Below are positions 52,095-62,239 of a DNA stretch of 64,000 nt, in pieces. This DNA comes from Aradus depressus (Eukaryota > Arthropoda > Insecta > Hemiptera > Aradidae). Position numbers and translations under genes: made by a program. The stretch is taken from NCBI GenBank assembly GCA_963662175.1, contig OY759217.1, forward strand, positions 7,628,562 through 7,692,561, written 5' to 3'. The notes beneath the pieces are model-generated. The model saw nothing but the letters and a program-made list of their open reading frames with translations. It made no database searches and was not told where the DNA came from. How positions within the stretch are numbered: position 1 is the first letter of the stretch; every line of letters begins with the position of its first letter.

Positions 52095-53425
52095 ACCTTT
52101 AGTGTGAGGAAGTAATATGTAATCATGCGAAAATTCGAAATCGAGGTTTCAACTGATTTTTACGAAAACAATTTTTTGAATATTTCCGCGATCATAACTA
52201 TTGTTTGTGTGTATACACGATACTTTGTGAGCGCTCTAACTCAGAAACGATTCTAGCTATGAACTTGAAATTTCAAAAAAAATCTTTCTCTGAAAAAGTT
52301 GTTTTTTTGCCGAAATCTGAAATTGAGAGTTGTGGATAAAACTGAAACGTACATTTTATATGCAGTAGTTTTTTTTTTGAAAGTTGCCCGGCTTGCAAGA
52401 TTTTAAATTGTCACTTGGAAACTCAAATGTTTTTTAGACGTTTGATTGATTTAGGCAAAAAATGTTACTCGTATCGAAAAATTTGTTCCTACCGAAAATG
52501 TTCTTCATACAATTTTCAACTAACGAATTGTCGTCAGAGGTTGTCAAATAAAATGTAATATGAACTCTCACAGATTTTTATTATAAGTAGCTAGCCGGCT
52601 TTCGGGGTTTCCCTCATCATCAGGCACTCTGATAAAAAATTGAGGAGTTGTCGCTCAGATGGTAGACAGGAATAACTCGTCTTTCCCCATTCATGATATT
52701 TTAAATTGTTAACGTTTTTAGATTGTTTTATTTATTTATTTTTATTATAAAATTATTTAGTTTTCATTCAAATAATGTTTAAAATTTTTTTAAATTTTTT
52801 ATAAGACTGCCTGATGATGAGGGAAACCTCGAAAGCCGGCTAGCTACTTCTAATAAAAATCTGTGAGAAGTCATCACCAACTAGAAGCGGCAAGGGGGCC
52901 CGTCAGTACGAACACTAGTGAAGCCAGTCCTCTCACCGTTCCGCCACTCCTTTACCCTCACAAGCGCTTGCATCTCTGCCAGTTTACCTTCTTACCTTCT
53001 ACTATTTGCCTTAATGTTTGGTATATGATGGGTTAAATAAAGACAAAATAAAATTCACTCTGTTTGAAGTAAAGCTAATTTATTTACGTATCGTTTGGAA
53101 TATTCAAATTATAAACTACACTACTTCAACTAGATGTATTACCTTCCTATTAATGGCCTTTAAATAAAACAAGTTTAGTATATTTTCCTAGTATTGTCTT
53201 CTATGTTCTGTGGAAGTCAGACTACATTTTATTTGACAACCTGTGAAACAATCACTTCTCACTACATCAGCCAGCTTCACATTAATTGTCGTCAGATCTG
53301 AAACAGGGTAAACGAGAACTAAAAAATGTGAAATAAAATAAATTTCCGTAGGTAATATTTCTAAGTAATGTTTAAATTGTAACGCATAGCAACACATTTT
53401 AAAATATATTTTTTATTATCTCTAT
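52095..53425 (+). repeat. Family C interrupted by a 745-bp insertion
   Basis: 52095-52538 holds the head and middle (AATCATGCGAAAATTCGAAA; ACTCGTATCGAAAAATTTG). 53297-53425 resumes with the tail (AAATTTCCGTAGGTAATATT; ATTGTAACGCATAGCAACAC). Without the insertion the order matches 23590-24165. Confidence 0.75.
52539..53283. mobile_element. 745-bp PLE-type insertion with two inverted hammerhead cores
   Basis: Perfect 13-bp direct repeats AATTGTCGTCAGA flank it (52526-52538, 53284-53296). The left arm carries a reversed core (CTGATGA 52623-52617, GAAA 52603-52600). A plus-strand core lies at 52811-52834: CTGATGA, T, GAGG-GAAA-CCTC, GAAA, GCCGGC. GGTTGTCAAATAAAATGTA at the left end is mirrored at 53223-53241. 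No protein is encoded, so it would need enzymes in trans. Confidence 0.75.
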
Positions 53426-53427
53426 TG

Positions 53428-53645
53428 AGGGCACCAGTAGCTCAGTGGTATGCGTCCTTACTGAGCTCAAGACGACGGGTTAATAGCTCGGCCGAGGCTC
53501 TTAGATTTTTCATCTCTTTAGGTGACTAGGTGAATAAAAATTTAGAGTAGACAAAATTTAGGACTCCCTTTATAGAGTCTGCCTCATGTCCACCAGAGTG
53601 ATGAAAGAGTGCTCTGGTAGTAGGCGATATGACCTTATGCTCGTG
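53428..53645 (+). repeat. SINE1 with head, internally deleted
   Basis: GAGGGCACCAGTAGCTCAGT head, degraded B box, and body from TAGGTGAATAAAAATTTAGA. Confidence 0.7.
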
Positions 53646-54095
53646 CTTCTCAAATGTCTCAAGTTCTGTTGTCTCCAAAGGGAAATATTGATAGTGCAGA
53701 AATTGATACTGAAATATAGCCAGCCAACTTGAGGGGGTAATTATCAATTTAAGTTCAATTAGGAGAGAAGGGGTTACCGGTTACCGGTAGGTTGGTAATG
53801 AATGGTGAACAGAACCGAGGATCGGTTACATACGTTCATTAGAGGCTACCCGGTCATCCTCATCCTCTTTCAGATCATCAATGTTCTACTGTACATAGAT
53901 TCCAACTTTAACAGTATTATAAAATGTTCAAAATTTAAATATCAAGAATAACAGAAAAAAAGTTTTTTTACGACAAAAAGCTGACAGCAATTTTTATTGA
54001 AATTGCATCAAATTCAAATGTGGGGGGCCACTAAAATGCTGGCGGGCAATTAAAATTCCTTCAACGGGCCACTCGTGGCCCGCGGGCCGCAGGTT
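53646..54095. other. Unassigned region
   Basis: Short palindromes around GGTTACCGGTTACCGGTAGG (53774) and GTGGCCCGCGGGCC (54075). No gene. Confidence 0.35.
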
Positions 54096-54099
54096 GAAG

Positions 54100-54215
54100 A
54101 CGCCTACCCTAGGTGAATAAACCGGGATAGGCAAAATTTAGTACTCTCGGAGTAGAGTCGGGCTCGTGTCCTGGTAGTAGGCGATATGTTATAGCCCAGG
54201 GATGAGTCACAAGTT
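54100..54215 (+). repeat. SINE1 3' fragment
   Basis: CGCCTACCCTAGGTGAATAA to AGCCCAGGGATGAGTCACAA. Confidence 0.6.
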
Positions 54216-54409
54216 CAACATTGAAAACATAAAAGTTAGAAAATAACAATCAAAATAGGTCGACGTCAATTACGCACACATTCACAGGACCCTTCGAACC
54301 ACACTTTAGCTTCCCGTCTGTTCAGTCAAAGTGACACTTCGTCGATAAGACTTCGATGCTTAACTTAAATATTTTGCTATCGATGTTCATGTTTACTCCT
54401 GTTATCATC

Positions 54410-54560
54410 AATTGGTGACAACAACGCTTCCAGCACCTATGGAACTATCAAGATAATACGACTTCGTTTGACAGCAACGATTCCAGCACCCCGGAAACCA
54501 CCTAGAGAACCCAACTTTTGGTGACTAAAGCGCTCCCAGCACCCTTGAGACTATCAACAT
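54410..54560 (+). repeat. Degenerate repeat, three units
   Basis: GTGACAACAACGCTTCCAGC, TGACAGCAACGATTCCAGCA and GTGACTAAAGCGCTCCCAGC at about 50-60 bp spacing. Confidence 0.5.
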
Positions 54561-55035
54561 AACCTGTAATATTTTCAATTTGATGAATTCTTTTCACTTA
54601 ATATAATGCTCTCGATTCGATCTGAATTGGAACCTGGATCATAGTGTTAATCATCAATATATTCATACATAGGTTATTCGACTCGTTGGGATTCGACCTC
54701 AGGTTACCTCTACTTTCTAGAATTTATCTTATTTGTAGGATCGAATTATTTTCAGCAAAAAAAAAAAAAAAGCGTTACTCGTTTTTTCCCCATTAAAAAG
54801 TGGGTCCGGTGTTTTCTTGGTATGGGGGGGAGGCGAGAATTAAAGAGGCCCGTTGCGGCATGGGAACACAAATTGCAGACATTAGTCAGACGGGGGTTTG
54901 TCTGTCTGTGTTTGCCATCTCCCTCATAAGTTCTCTCTTTCCTCATATGAACATCCCTCCCAAATTTATTTTCTTCAAAATAAACCCTCTATTCCTTACA
55001 TTTCCTGTTTTATTCAAGAGACAAAATTATCACAT
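54561..55035. other. Unassigned region
   Basis: No element recognised. A-run at 54758-54771. Confidence 0.3.
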
Positions 55036-55039
55036 TTAT

Positions 55040-55570
55040 AGTATAGGGGAATTTATTTGATTTTTCAAAAATTCGATGTTGTGTTTTCACCGGAAAATCA
55101 TGTTTTCTGACATCCTGATTACAAAAATGAAAAAACAAAACAAAAAAACAACTGTCTGTGAACACGAAATTTTATATATAAATCCAAAACCACACCTGGA
55201 TGAGACCTAACAATTTCAGACGAAAACGGCTGACGTGAGGAATCAAAGGAAACTCATGCCGTCGATATAACCAAAGTTTCAGAGGGAGAGAGAGTGAAAA
55301 CGTAATTGAATTCACTTCAGTCACTTCTCAGCTGTACGAAGTATAGGGGAAGTTATATAATCGGTCAAAAATTTCATGAGTTTTCAACACGACACATACT
55401 AATTTTCAGACAAATCACCCAAAGGGAAATGGGGGATCAGAGAAAGAGCCTAACTCAAAAACCCTAATAACTGTCGATTTAACGAATAGATCAACACGAA
55501 ATTAAGTATGATGATTCCGGTAAATTTGGTTCCGAGGGAGAGCGAGAACATAGTTCATTAATTCGCAATG
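55040..55570 (+). repeat. Two partial family B copies in tandem
   Basis: A first head near 55045 (AGGGGAATTTATTTGATTTT) ends with GAGAGAGTGAAAACGTAATT. A second starts CAGCTGTACGAAGTATAGGG at 55329 and runs to TAGTTCATTAATTCG. Confidence 0.6.
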
Positions 55571-55615
55571 TTTCATTTTTCGGTTTTCCACGCAACAGCG
55601 TCATCATTAGTGGTA
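55566..55615 (-). repeat. PLE end, left of an inverted pair
   Basis: Reversed CTAATGATGACGCTGTTGCG then GAAAACCG. It mirrors 55985-56015. Confidence 0.5.
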
Positions 55616-55935
55616 CATCCTGTTGTACATGGCACATTAGTTGTCCTTTAGGTATCGAGATTGTAGAACATGTAGTCCTCGAATGTCCGCAATCACGCTA
55701 GGCTGGAGTTGATTCATGGCGACTATCCGATGTTCTGCCGATTCGTCGGCTCTAGGCGGGAGCAGAAGCAAGCACTGTAAGATGGACTGAAGCGATCTGC
55801 GCTATTCTTCCACCGATGACCTTTCCCGGTCCCTCAGTAACCCGTTGTTCCCCGACCTCTTCTCCCCATTCGACAGGGCGATATTGCATCAATGCAAGGC
55901 GCACCCTCCTTTAAAACTAAATAAAAAAAAAACTG
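55616..55935 (+). pseudogene. LINE 3'-end relic
   Basis: EIVEHVVLECPQSR at 55658-55700 resembles the zinc-knuckle tail (.T.EH.L.ECP) of RNase H-bearing LINEs. It is followed by stops, then CAATGCAAGGCGCACCCTCC and an A-run. It lies between inverted PLE ends. Confidence 0.45.
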
Positions 55936-55984
55936 TGGAGTCTAATGAAACAATTTTGGGAAGCACACACTGTACTGGTGAAAT

Positions 55985-56060
55985 GTGCCACTGATGATGA
56001 CGCTGTGAAACCGGTTCTGGTCAAAAATAAAACAGTGGTAAGACGTATTTTATTTCTATG
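55985..56060 (+). ncRNA. PLE end with hammerhead-like core
   Basis: CTGATGA (55991-55997), T, a short ACGCTGT stem, GAAA (56007-56010) and ACCGGTT. Stem II is weak. The flank CAAAAATAAAACAGTGGTAA is PLE-like. Confidence 0.5.
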
Positions 56061-57058
56061 AGAAATATTTCATTTTAAAGAATTGTGTATATTCATAAAT
56101 TCAGATTCCATGGTTCTTTTTATGTTTAATTCTTTTCCTATTGTTAGTTTAGCGAATCGTTTGTCCACCTTTCATTAGGAAAAGAGATCACCGGATGGAA
56201 AACTATTTTTCGTTGTCAAGGTTAGCACCACAATGATGTATTGTCATATCAACGTGTGTTGTCAATTCGCCGCTACAACTAACCCCCCACGGATGAACCC
56301 ACATTCCCCAGCCATTAGTATAAGTATTACCTCATCTATAGAAAACAGGGGGAGACCTCACTTAACCGGACAAGGAAAGGAAAACATTTTGATATGGGAC
56401 ATGGTAGGAACAGTCGGCTATTGTCAATGCAAACACTGTTATTATAAAGGAAAACAAACCTTTTTGCATTTTAAATTAAAACAGAAAAAAAAAAGAAAAA
56501 ATGTTTGAAAAGGGAAAAATAATATGAAAGGGGGCTGGTCTCTTATGCACCGTTGGCTATCTGCTAACAGGCTCCACCTGGGTAAACAGGGGCTTAACTA
56601 CTTTTAACAGTGCTTTTTTTGTAATCCATGATGGGTGAAAACAGGAACTAAAATCAGGAGGGCAATCTGCGTGCAACTTTCGATTACTTTTTTTTTTCTT
56701 TCCAACAATTTATTTGTTTGCTCCATTTCCTTCAGCGCAGAAGACTAATAGCATGGTTCTAATAGCACGAAAAGAAGTATTCCGGGTGTCCATTTTCCAA
56801 AAGAAAAAATAAAGAAAATTAATGTTGAAAATGAAGCAATAATAATAAATTTATTTCTGTTAAACCAATACATGGTAATAGGATACGTCAAAAGAATGTA
56901 TACATTAAGATAGCTTATAGATTAGATATATAACTACTTGAGTCTAAAACACCTATGGTTAGTAGTAATAACAAAACTATTAAAAAAAGTAAAATGTAAT
57001 TAATAAAAACTGAACAAATAAATACTTGAAATTTTACAATATAATATATATGTATATC
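56061..57058. other. Unassigned region
   Basis: Frame 56233-56508 (91 codons) is not recognised. AT-rich beyond 56460. Confidence 0.3.
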
Positions 57059-57062
57059 TATA

Positions 57063-57998
57063 CCGGGTGTAACAAGTCGAGAGGGCGATACTTAGGGATC
57101 TTATAGTAAACTTAATTCTGAACAAAAAAGTTCCTATAAACATAGGTCCACAAATGCTTTGTTTAAAAGTTATAATAAAAAAACTGCAGGGCAAAGAGAG
57201 AAATACCTGCAATTGGTATAAGGGTTTAGGATCTGAATAGGGTTCAAAGTTCAATACCATTCATGTAGCCTCATCTGTCCATAAGATGTTGTTACCAAAG
57301 TTAGGATTGGATGCTAAACGACGAAGATACCAGTTACAGAATTGCATCCTTGCTTCACCATCACCCTGTACTAAATTAAAATGATAGGGGTACATACGTT
57401 CGCTCCTTAGGGTTCTGTACACTTCCATATGCGAAACCTGCATTTGAAGCCCGGTTCGACGTGAGCTTGTCGTCGGATTTACTTCAAAAGCTCTGATGAT
57501 ATTTTCACTTCGATTTACATTGACTCGTGGATTAATTATTCGGGTGGGCAGCTGTGTAACACGGCCAGTTTCTCTTATTCGTTGATAAGTAGCCTGGAAA
57601 ACCCTTCGATGGGGGATCCGTCGAAGAGGGAAACGTCTTCAGTACTCAACAAGCATCACTGTTCCCGTTACAAAAACCGTACACAAATAGAATATCTGGA
57701 TATTCCGCATTCTTGAACATTCGCGGCATTTTATGCAGAACCGATTCACAATAAATGAGATTAGTTGCATTCAAATAGAACCCAACATTCATAAACATGA
57801 ATGGTATTGAACTTTGAACCCTATTCAGATCCTAATCCCTTATACCAATTGCAGGTATTTCTTTCTCTGCCCTGCAGTTTTTTGATTATAACTTTTAAAC
57901 AAAGCATTTGCGGACCTATGTTTATAGGAACTTTTATGTTCAGAATTAAGTTTACTATAAGATCCCTAAGTATCGCCCTCTCGACTTGTTACACCCTG
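57063..57998. mobile_element. Mariner-superfamily element with TIRs of about 200 bp
   Basis: Left CCGGGTGTAACAAGTCGAGA and right TCTCGACTTGTTACACCCTG are flanked by TA (57061-57062, 57999-58000). The TIRs span about 57063-57266 and 57793-57998 with a few mismatches. They enclose part of a transposase on the minus strand. Confidence 0.85.
57261..57735 (-). pseudogene. Transposase with DUF4817-like N-terminus, truncated
   Basis: Minus strand: MFKNAEYPDILFVYGFCNGN, frameshift, RRFPLRRIPHRRVFQATYQR, IRETGRVTQLPTRIINPRVN, VNRSENIIRAFEVNPTTSSR, YPYHFNLVQGDGEARMQFCN, WYLRRLASNPNFGNNILWTD EAT. The start matches insect DUF4817 helix-turn-helix proteins. WTDEAT carries the first catalytic Asp of the DDE nuclease. 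The frame then runs into the left TIR, so the second and third acidic residues are missing. Confidence 0.8.
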
Positions 57999-58004
57999 TA
58001 TATA

Positions 58005-58405
58005 GATTAATAAATTATAAATGAATATATAAAAAAGTAAATAAATAAAAAATTATAAATTAATAAATAAAACAATAACGTACATTCAAATACAAATATA
58101 ATGAATAAAAACAACACGACATTTCTATATTTCTACACCCAATAGATTTCGCTGATTGTAAAATTGGGAGTGAAAACTCGCGAGGATATTAAATTTTAAA
58201 ATCAGAATGTTTGGTAAAAAATATAATAAATACAATTAGAAAAATAGTTGATTTAGTTGGCAAACTGCAGTATTAAATATTTAGCGTGTATATTGTCCTC
58301 GTTCAAAGCTCAACTTTACTTTCATTTTTTTAAAATTTAGTTTCAGAACTCTTTAAATATGTGTTCCTATTTGAAATAATCCATTATAAATATTTTAATT
58401 AGTTA
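58005..58405. other. AT-rich spacer
   Basis: No element recognised. Confidence 0.35.
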
Positions 58406-58407
58406 GT

Positions 58408-58645
58408 TATTGTGACTCCTGGCCCTGGCTTTAACTATGAGGTCATATCGCCTACTACCAGAGTGCTCTTCCATCGCTCTGGTGGGCACGAGCTCGAAGG
58501 AGAAGGTAGGGCTACTTTAACGAGCACCAGACATCGTGCAGACTCGGGACCATCGCTAAACATCTCGTCTGAAGGATAGCGTGCTCAAGGATTTTTTATC
58601 TATGAGATTAAAAACAGGGCCTCTGCCGAAAAACCGTTGATCCCA
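58408..58645 (-). repeat. SINE1 without head
   Basis: ACTATGAGGTCATATCGCCT, ACATCGTGCAGACTCGGGAC, and stem arms TTTTTA / TAAAAA around a 10-nt loop. Confidence 0.65.
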
Positions 58646-58767
58646 TTACTTCATATTTAAAATAAGAATTATTCTATTTTTAAAATGCTATTCTATTCTA
58701 AAAGGGACTTGGATACTTATGTGGACACTTGTTGGATATTTAGGGACTTGGATACTTATGTGGAAAG

Positions 58768-58890
58768 GGGCCTTGGTTGCTCAGTGGTTAGAGTGACTGC
58801 GTACCATTTTGGAATCCTCATTTTAAGTAATTACCAACTTAGTTATTAGACCTCAAGTTGGTTAAACCTGCCTGGGCCAAATAAAAACGA
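58768..58890 (+). repeat. tRNA-like head of another SINE
   Basis: GGCCTTGGTTGCTCAGTGGT TAGAG carries an A-box-like TTGCTCAGTGG. A B box is not clear. GACCTCAAGTTGGTTAAACC follows. Confidence 0.4.
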
Positions 58891-59227
58891 ACTGTTTTAA
58901 TGTCCTTGGGGATTAATCAGTCCAGAAAGTAATTGAAGAACAAAAAAAAAAGAATTTTCATCCTTGTTGTCGTGGTCACAACAATAGCCAGTAGAGTGCA
59001 GACATGATAACTCATGATGGTCAACAAATAGCAGCCGTCGGTACCATACGAGACCTTCGTGATGTACGATGGTCAACATGAAAAATCCTTTCAATAAAAC
59101 GTATATAGTGAGCGGATGATATGAACGTACCCTTCTCGAAAATGAAGATTATTTGTAAATTATCGATACATTATGTATCTATCTATTTTTTGGGAATGTT
59201 TTAAACTATGTATATAATGAATAACTT

Positions 59228-59595
59228 TAGGTTTTTTTATCTGGGAGGCTAAAAAACTTCGTTCTTCGGATGAAACGTTAAGCGATAGTCCCGAGTCTGT
59301 GCGATGTCAGTTACTCGTTAAAGACCCCAGGTGAAAAAACCAGAAGAAGTGACCAGAAGAAGGGACGTGAAAGTGTCCCGAAATATTGTCAAAAAAATCA
59401 AAAAAGAAGACACCTCTAGAAAAAATTCCGGAAAAATCAACATTTGAACATCCCAGAGAAGTTTAAGAAACACATAAACGTATGCAGGCAAAATTTAGGA
59501 GTGTCACAGTATCATGTTACCAAAAGAGCACTCTGGTAGTAGGCGATATGACCTCATACTTAAAGCTCGGGCAAGAGCCATTATAACTAACTATA
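59228..59595 (+). repeat. SINE1 split by a PLE scrap
   Basis: Head missing; stem arms AGGTTTTTTTA / TAAAAAACTT. SINE body to 59340, foreign segment about 59341-59485, then GCAGGCAAAATTTAGGAGTG to AGCCATTATAACTAACTA. Confidence 0.7.
59350..59390 (+). ncRNA. Hammerhead-like core inside SINE1
   Basis: CAGAAGA (59354-59360), A, a perfect GGGAC/GTCCC stem II (59362-59366, 59375-59379) and GAAA (59380-59383). CTGANGA has one change (T to A). Confidence 0.45.
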
Positions 59596-59699
59596 ATAAA
59601 TAAACCATTTTCGTCTGAAATATAGCAAATTTTGAGGGCTAAAAGAATAAAATAAAAAATAAGTATTCAGTAAACATGGTCAACACTGTTCCCGAGTGT

Positions 59700-60185
59700 A
59701 ACATAGTATTTTTATCTCCTCAGCTATACCAAGTTATGTAGTATGTTATTGTATATAATATCGTTATTGATATGTATGTGGTATGTTATCGGTCAAAAAT
59801 TTATATTCAAAACCTCTTAAGCACGACACATACATTTTGGGCGGAATCGACAGAAGGGAAGGGGGGCTCAGCTAAACAAAACCAATAACTGCCGATGTAA
59901 TGTATCGAACATTCATATTTGAACTCAAGACTCAAAAAAGACAAAACCTGTAAACTTTCAGCGATATCCGCCGAAGAGAAGGGGCGATTGAGGGGTGGGG
60001 CAATTCAAAAACCCTAATAACTGACGATGTATTGAATGTATGGACACAAAATTTAATATGAGGATTTGGAAGCCACTATGTCTAATATTGAGTTTTAGTT
60101 CAAACGGTCGATTGGCTTTGGAGGGAGAGCGAAAACATAATTTATTAATTCTTCCTGGTTTACCGACATTTTTTTTTTCTCAGTA
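59700..60185 (+). repeat. Family B copy
   Basis: GTATGTTATCGGTCAAAAAT, AGCGATATCCGCCGAAGAGA, ACGGTCGATTGGCTTTGGAG, ending in a T-run. Confidence 0.65.
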
Positions 60186-60890
60186 AGGTTGCACTTTGAT
60201 AGCTAATTTTATGCTGCAAAAAAAAAAAAAAAAAAATCAGCGAAATCTATGGAATGTTGCCTTGTTATCCGGCTATGTCTTATCGGAGGAATGGTTTCCT
60301 CTGAACACCCCTGGCTACCCTAAGAAGATCTAAGTAGCAGCCATTGTGGCTGTGATATGAAGTAACGAGCTCTGGTGGCGGAGGCTCTATTCCTTCATAT
60401 CTAATTTATATTAATAAATACAAAACAGCCTGGGGGAGGGGGGGGGGGGGGGGGCTAAGGTATGGGTCGTTGCCGCTGATGACGACCTAAATCCCCCCCC
60501 CCCCCCCCCCCCCCCATATAGCTCTGAAATACGAGACTGCTCCACCCCCACCAGGCCACCCCCAAATAGAGGTGTCCCACTCCCGCATGAATTAAACATG
60601 ACCCCCAAAGAATTATGGCTGAAAACATAGGTTGGGGGGCTCCTATCTGGGCCCCCCCACCATTCATTAGAGGGCCCCATTTCTGCACTATGGTAATCTG
60701 CAGGCAGGTCGTCCCAGCTTCAGCACTTCTCTTCACCTAGCAGCCTACTGCCCAATTCTTACACTCCAAAGCTTCAAATGCACCCAATTAGGAAACTCGC
60801 GAAAAAATTGAGAATCCCTTTTTAAGAAATTTGAGGCTTCTTTATTCTCATCCTATTGGTTTTTCTTTTTCTTTCATTATGGAATTTTGA
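60186..60890. other. Unassigned region with G17 and C23 tracts
   Basis: G-run at 60438-60454 and C-run at 60493-60515 lie 40 bp apart and could pair as a hairpin. The minus frames here are compositional. Confidence 0.45.
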
Positions 60891-60894
60891 CTTA

Positions 60895-61145
60895 ACCAAA
60901 TATATAGGGGAAGTTATGTAATCGGTCAACAATTCTATATAAATTTCACATGTAATTCTCACGGATTTCATGTTTTCCGACAATTTAAATCACTGTGAAT
61001 CTTCGACTTTCTCAACTCGAATTAGTGCTAATATACTGTTTGCTCTCCATCTAAACCCTCCATTTCCTTTGTCTGATTTGACTGAAATACAAGAAAATTC
61101 TTAATTGTGGACTTCTGAATTCACATATTAAATTTTGGGTCAATA
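60895..61145 (+). repeat. Family B 5' part, degraded
   Basis: ATATAGGGGAAGTTATGTAA, TCGGTCAACAATTC, GATTTCATGTTTTCCGAC. Confidence 0.55.
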
Positions 61146-61160
61146 TGTATATATAATATA

Positions 61161-61801
61161 CAGGGTGGCCCAGATAAGCGGGCCACAAGTGAAATAACTC
61201 CTAAACGGTTAGAGATATCAAAATTGTGCATAGGACTAAAGTTGTAGCACTTGCCAAGAGCTATAGTATGGCGTCCTCGTAAAGACAAAAATGAGCCTTT
61301 TAATGGCTCAAATAGCCCTTCGAAGGGCGGGGTTCCCTATTGACCCTTAAGTTTCATAACATTTTATTAAAGTACTAAAGAAACAAGGAATAATTGTGCA
61401 AATAGATTTTTGATACGTCAAGTAGTTCTCTGAAAAAAAGTTTAAAGTTGCACATTTTTCTTATTCTGAAGTTATTAAATTCCAACTAACTTCAGAATAA
61501 GAAAAACGTGCAACTTTAAAAGTTTTTTTTCCAAGAACTACTTGACGTATCAAAAATCTGTTTGCACAATTATTCCTTGTTTCTTTAGTATTTTAATAAA
61601 ATGTAAGGAAACTTAAGGGTCAAAAGGGAACCCCGCCCTTAGAAGGGCTATTTGAGCCATTAAAAGGGTCATTTATGTCTTTTCGAGGACTCCTACTATA
61701 GTTCTCGGCGAGTACTACAACTTTAGACCTATGCACAATTTTGATATCTCTAACCGTTTAGGAGTAATTTCACTTGTGGACCGCTTATCTGGGCCACCCT
61801 G
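61161..61801. mobile_element. Foldback MITE, 641 bp
   Basis: Two arms of about 315 bp meet near 61481 and are reverse complements with scattered mismatches. Outer ends are CAGGGTGGCCCAGATAAGCG and CGCTTATCTGGGCCACCCTG with TA on both sides (61159-61160, 61802-61803). The TA target and CAGGGTG tip suggest a mariner-type MITE. No ORF. Confidence 0.9.
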
Positions 61802-61845
61802 TATATTATATTTTCTTCAATTGCCTCTTGTTCGATGCATATTAG

Positions 61846-61915
61846 CCGAGATTACCGTGGAAGGACTGTGCGACCAAAGCCCTATGCTCTAGCCCTCACG
61901 GCCCCTGTTATATTG
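61846..61915 (-). repeat. SINE2 head fragment
   Basis: GTGCGACCAAAGCCCTATGC, TCTAGCCCTCACGGCCCC, as in the 49.4 kb copy. Confidence 0.55.
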
Positions 61916-62019
61916 CTTTTGATTCTATTGCGAGTTATTGGGGTTTTGATGTTGAGACCCACCCATTTGCATTCCTGTATACATGTCTTGTAGCATAGAG
62001 GCAGTGAGCTTGCTTAGTT

Positions 62020-62225
62020 TCTTTATCTGAGAGGAAGAAGCACGCTGTCCTTCGGATGGGACGTTAAGCGATGGTCCCGAGTCTTTCAGGTACTTCTTAA
62101 AAACTCCCACTCCAATTATACCTACGTATGCTAAATTTAAAAAAAAAACACAGAATCGGGCGAAATAACGCTCTGGTAGTAGGCGATATGACCACGTAGT
62201 TGAAGCCTTGGGCATGAGTCACAAA
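62020..62225 (+). repeat. SINE1 body and tail
   Basis: TATCTGAGAGG, GCACGCTGTCCTTCGGATGG, CTCTGGTAGTAGGCGATATG and GGGCATGAGTCACAAATA. Confidence 0.7.
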
Positions 62226-62239
62226 TATAAAAAAAATTC

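Noticed and set aside
57000..58010. A duplicated host gene (two MVLNFEPYSDP frames)
   Set aside because: They are the two inverted terminal repeats of one transposon.
60411..60736. Gly-rich protein frames
   Set aside because: They depend on reading through G17/C23 homopolymers.
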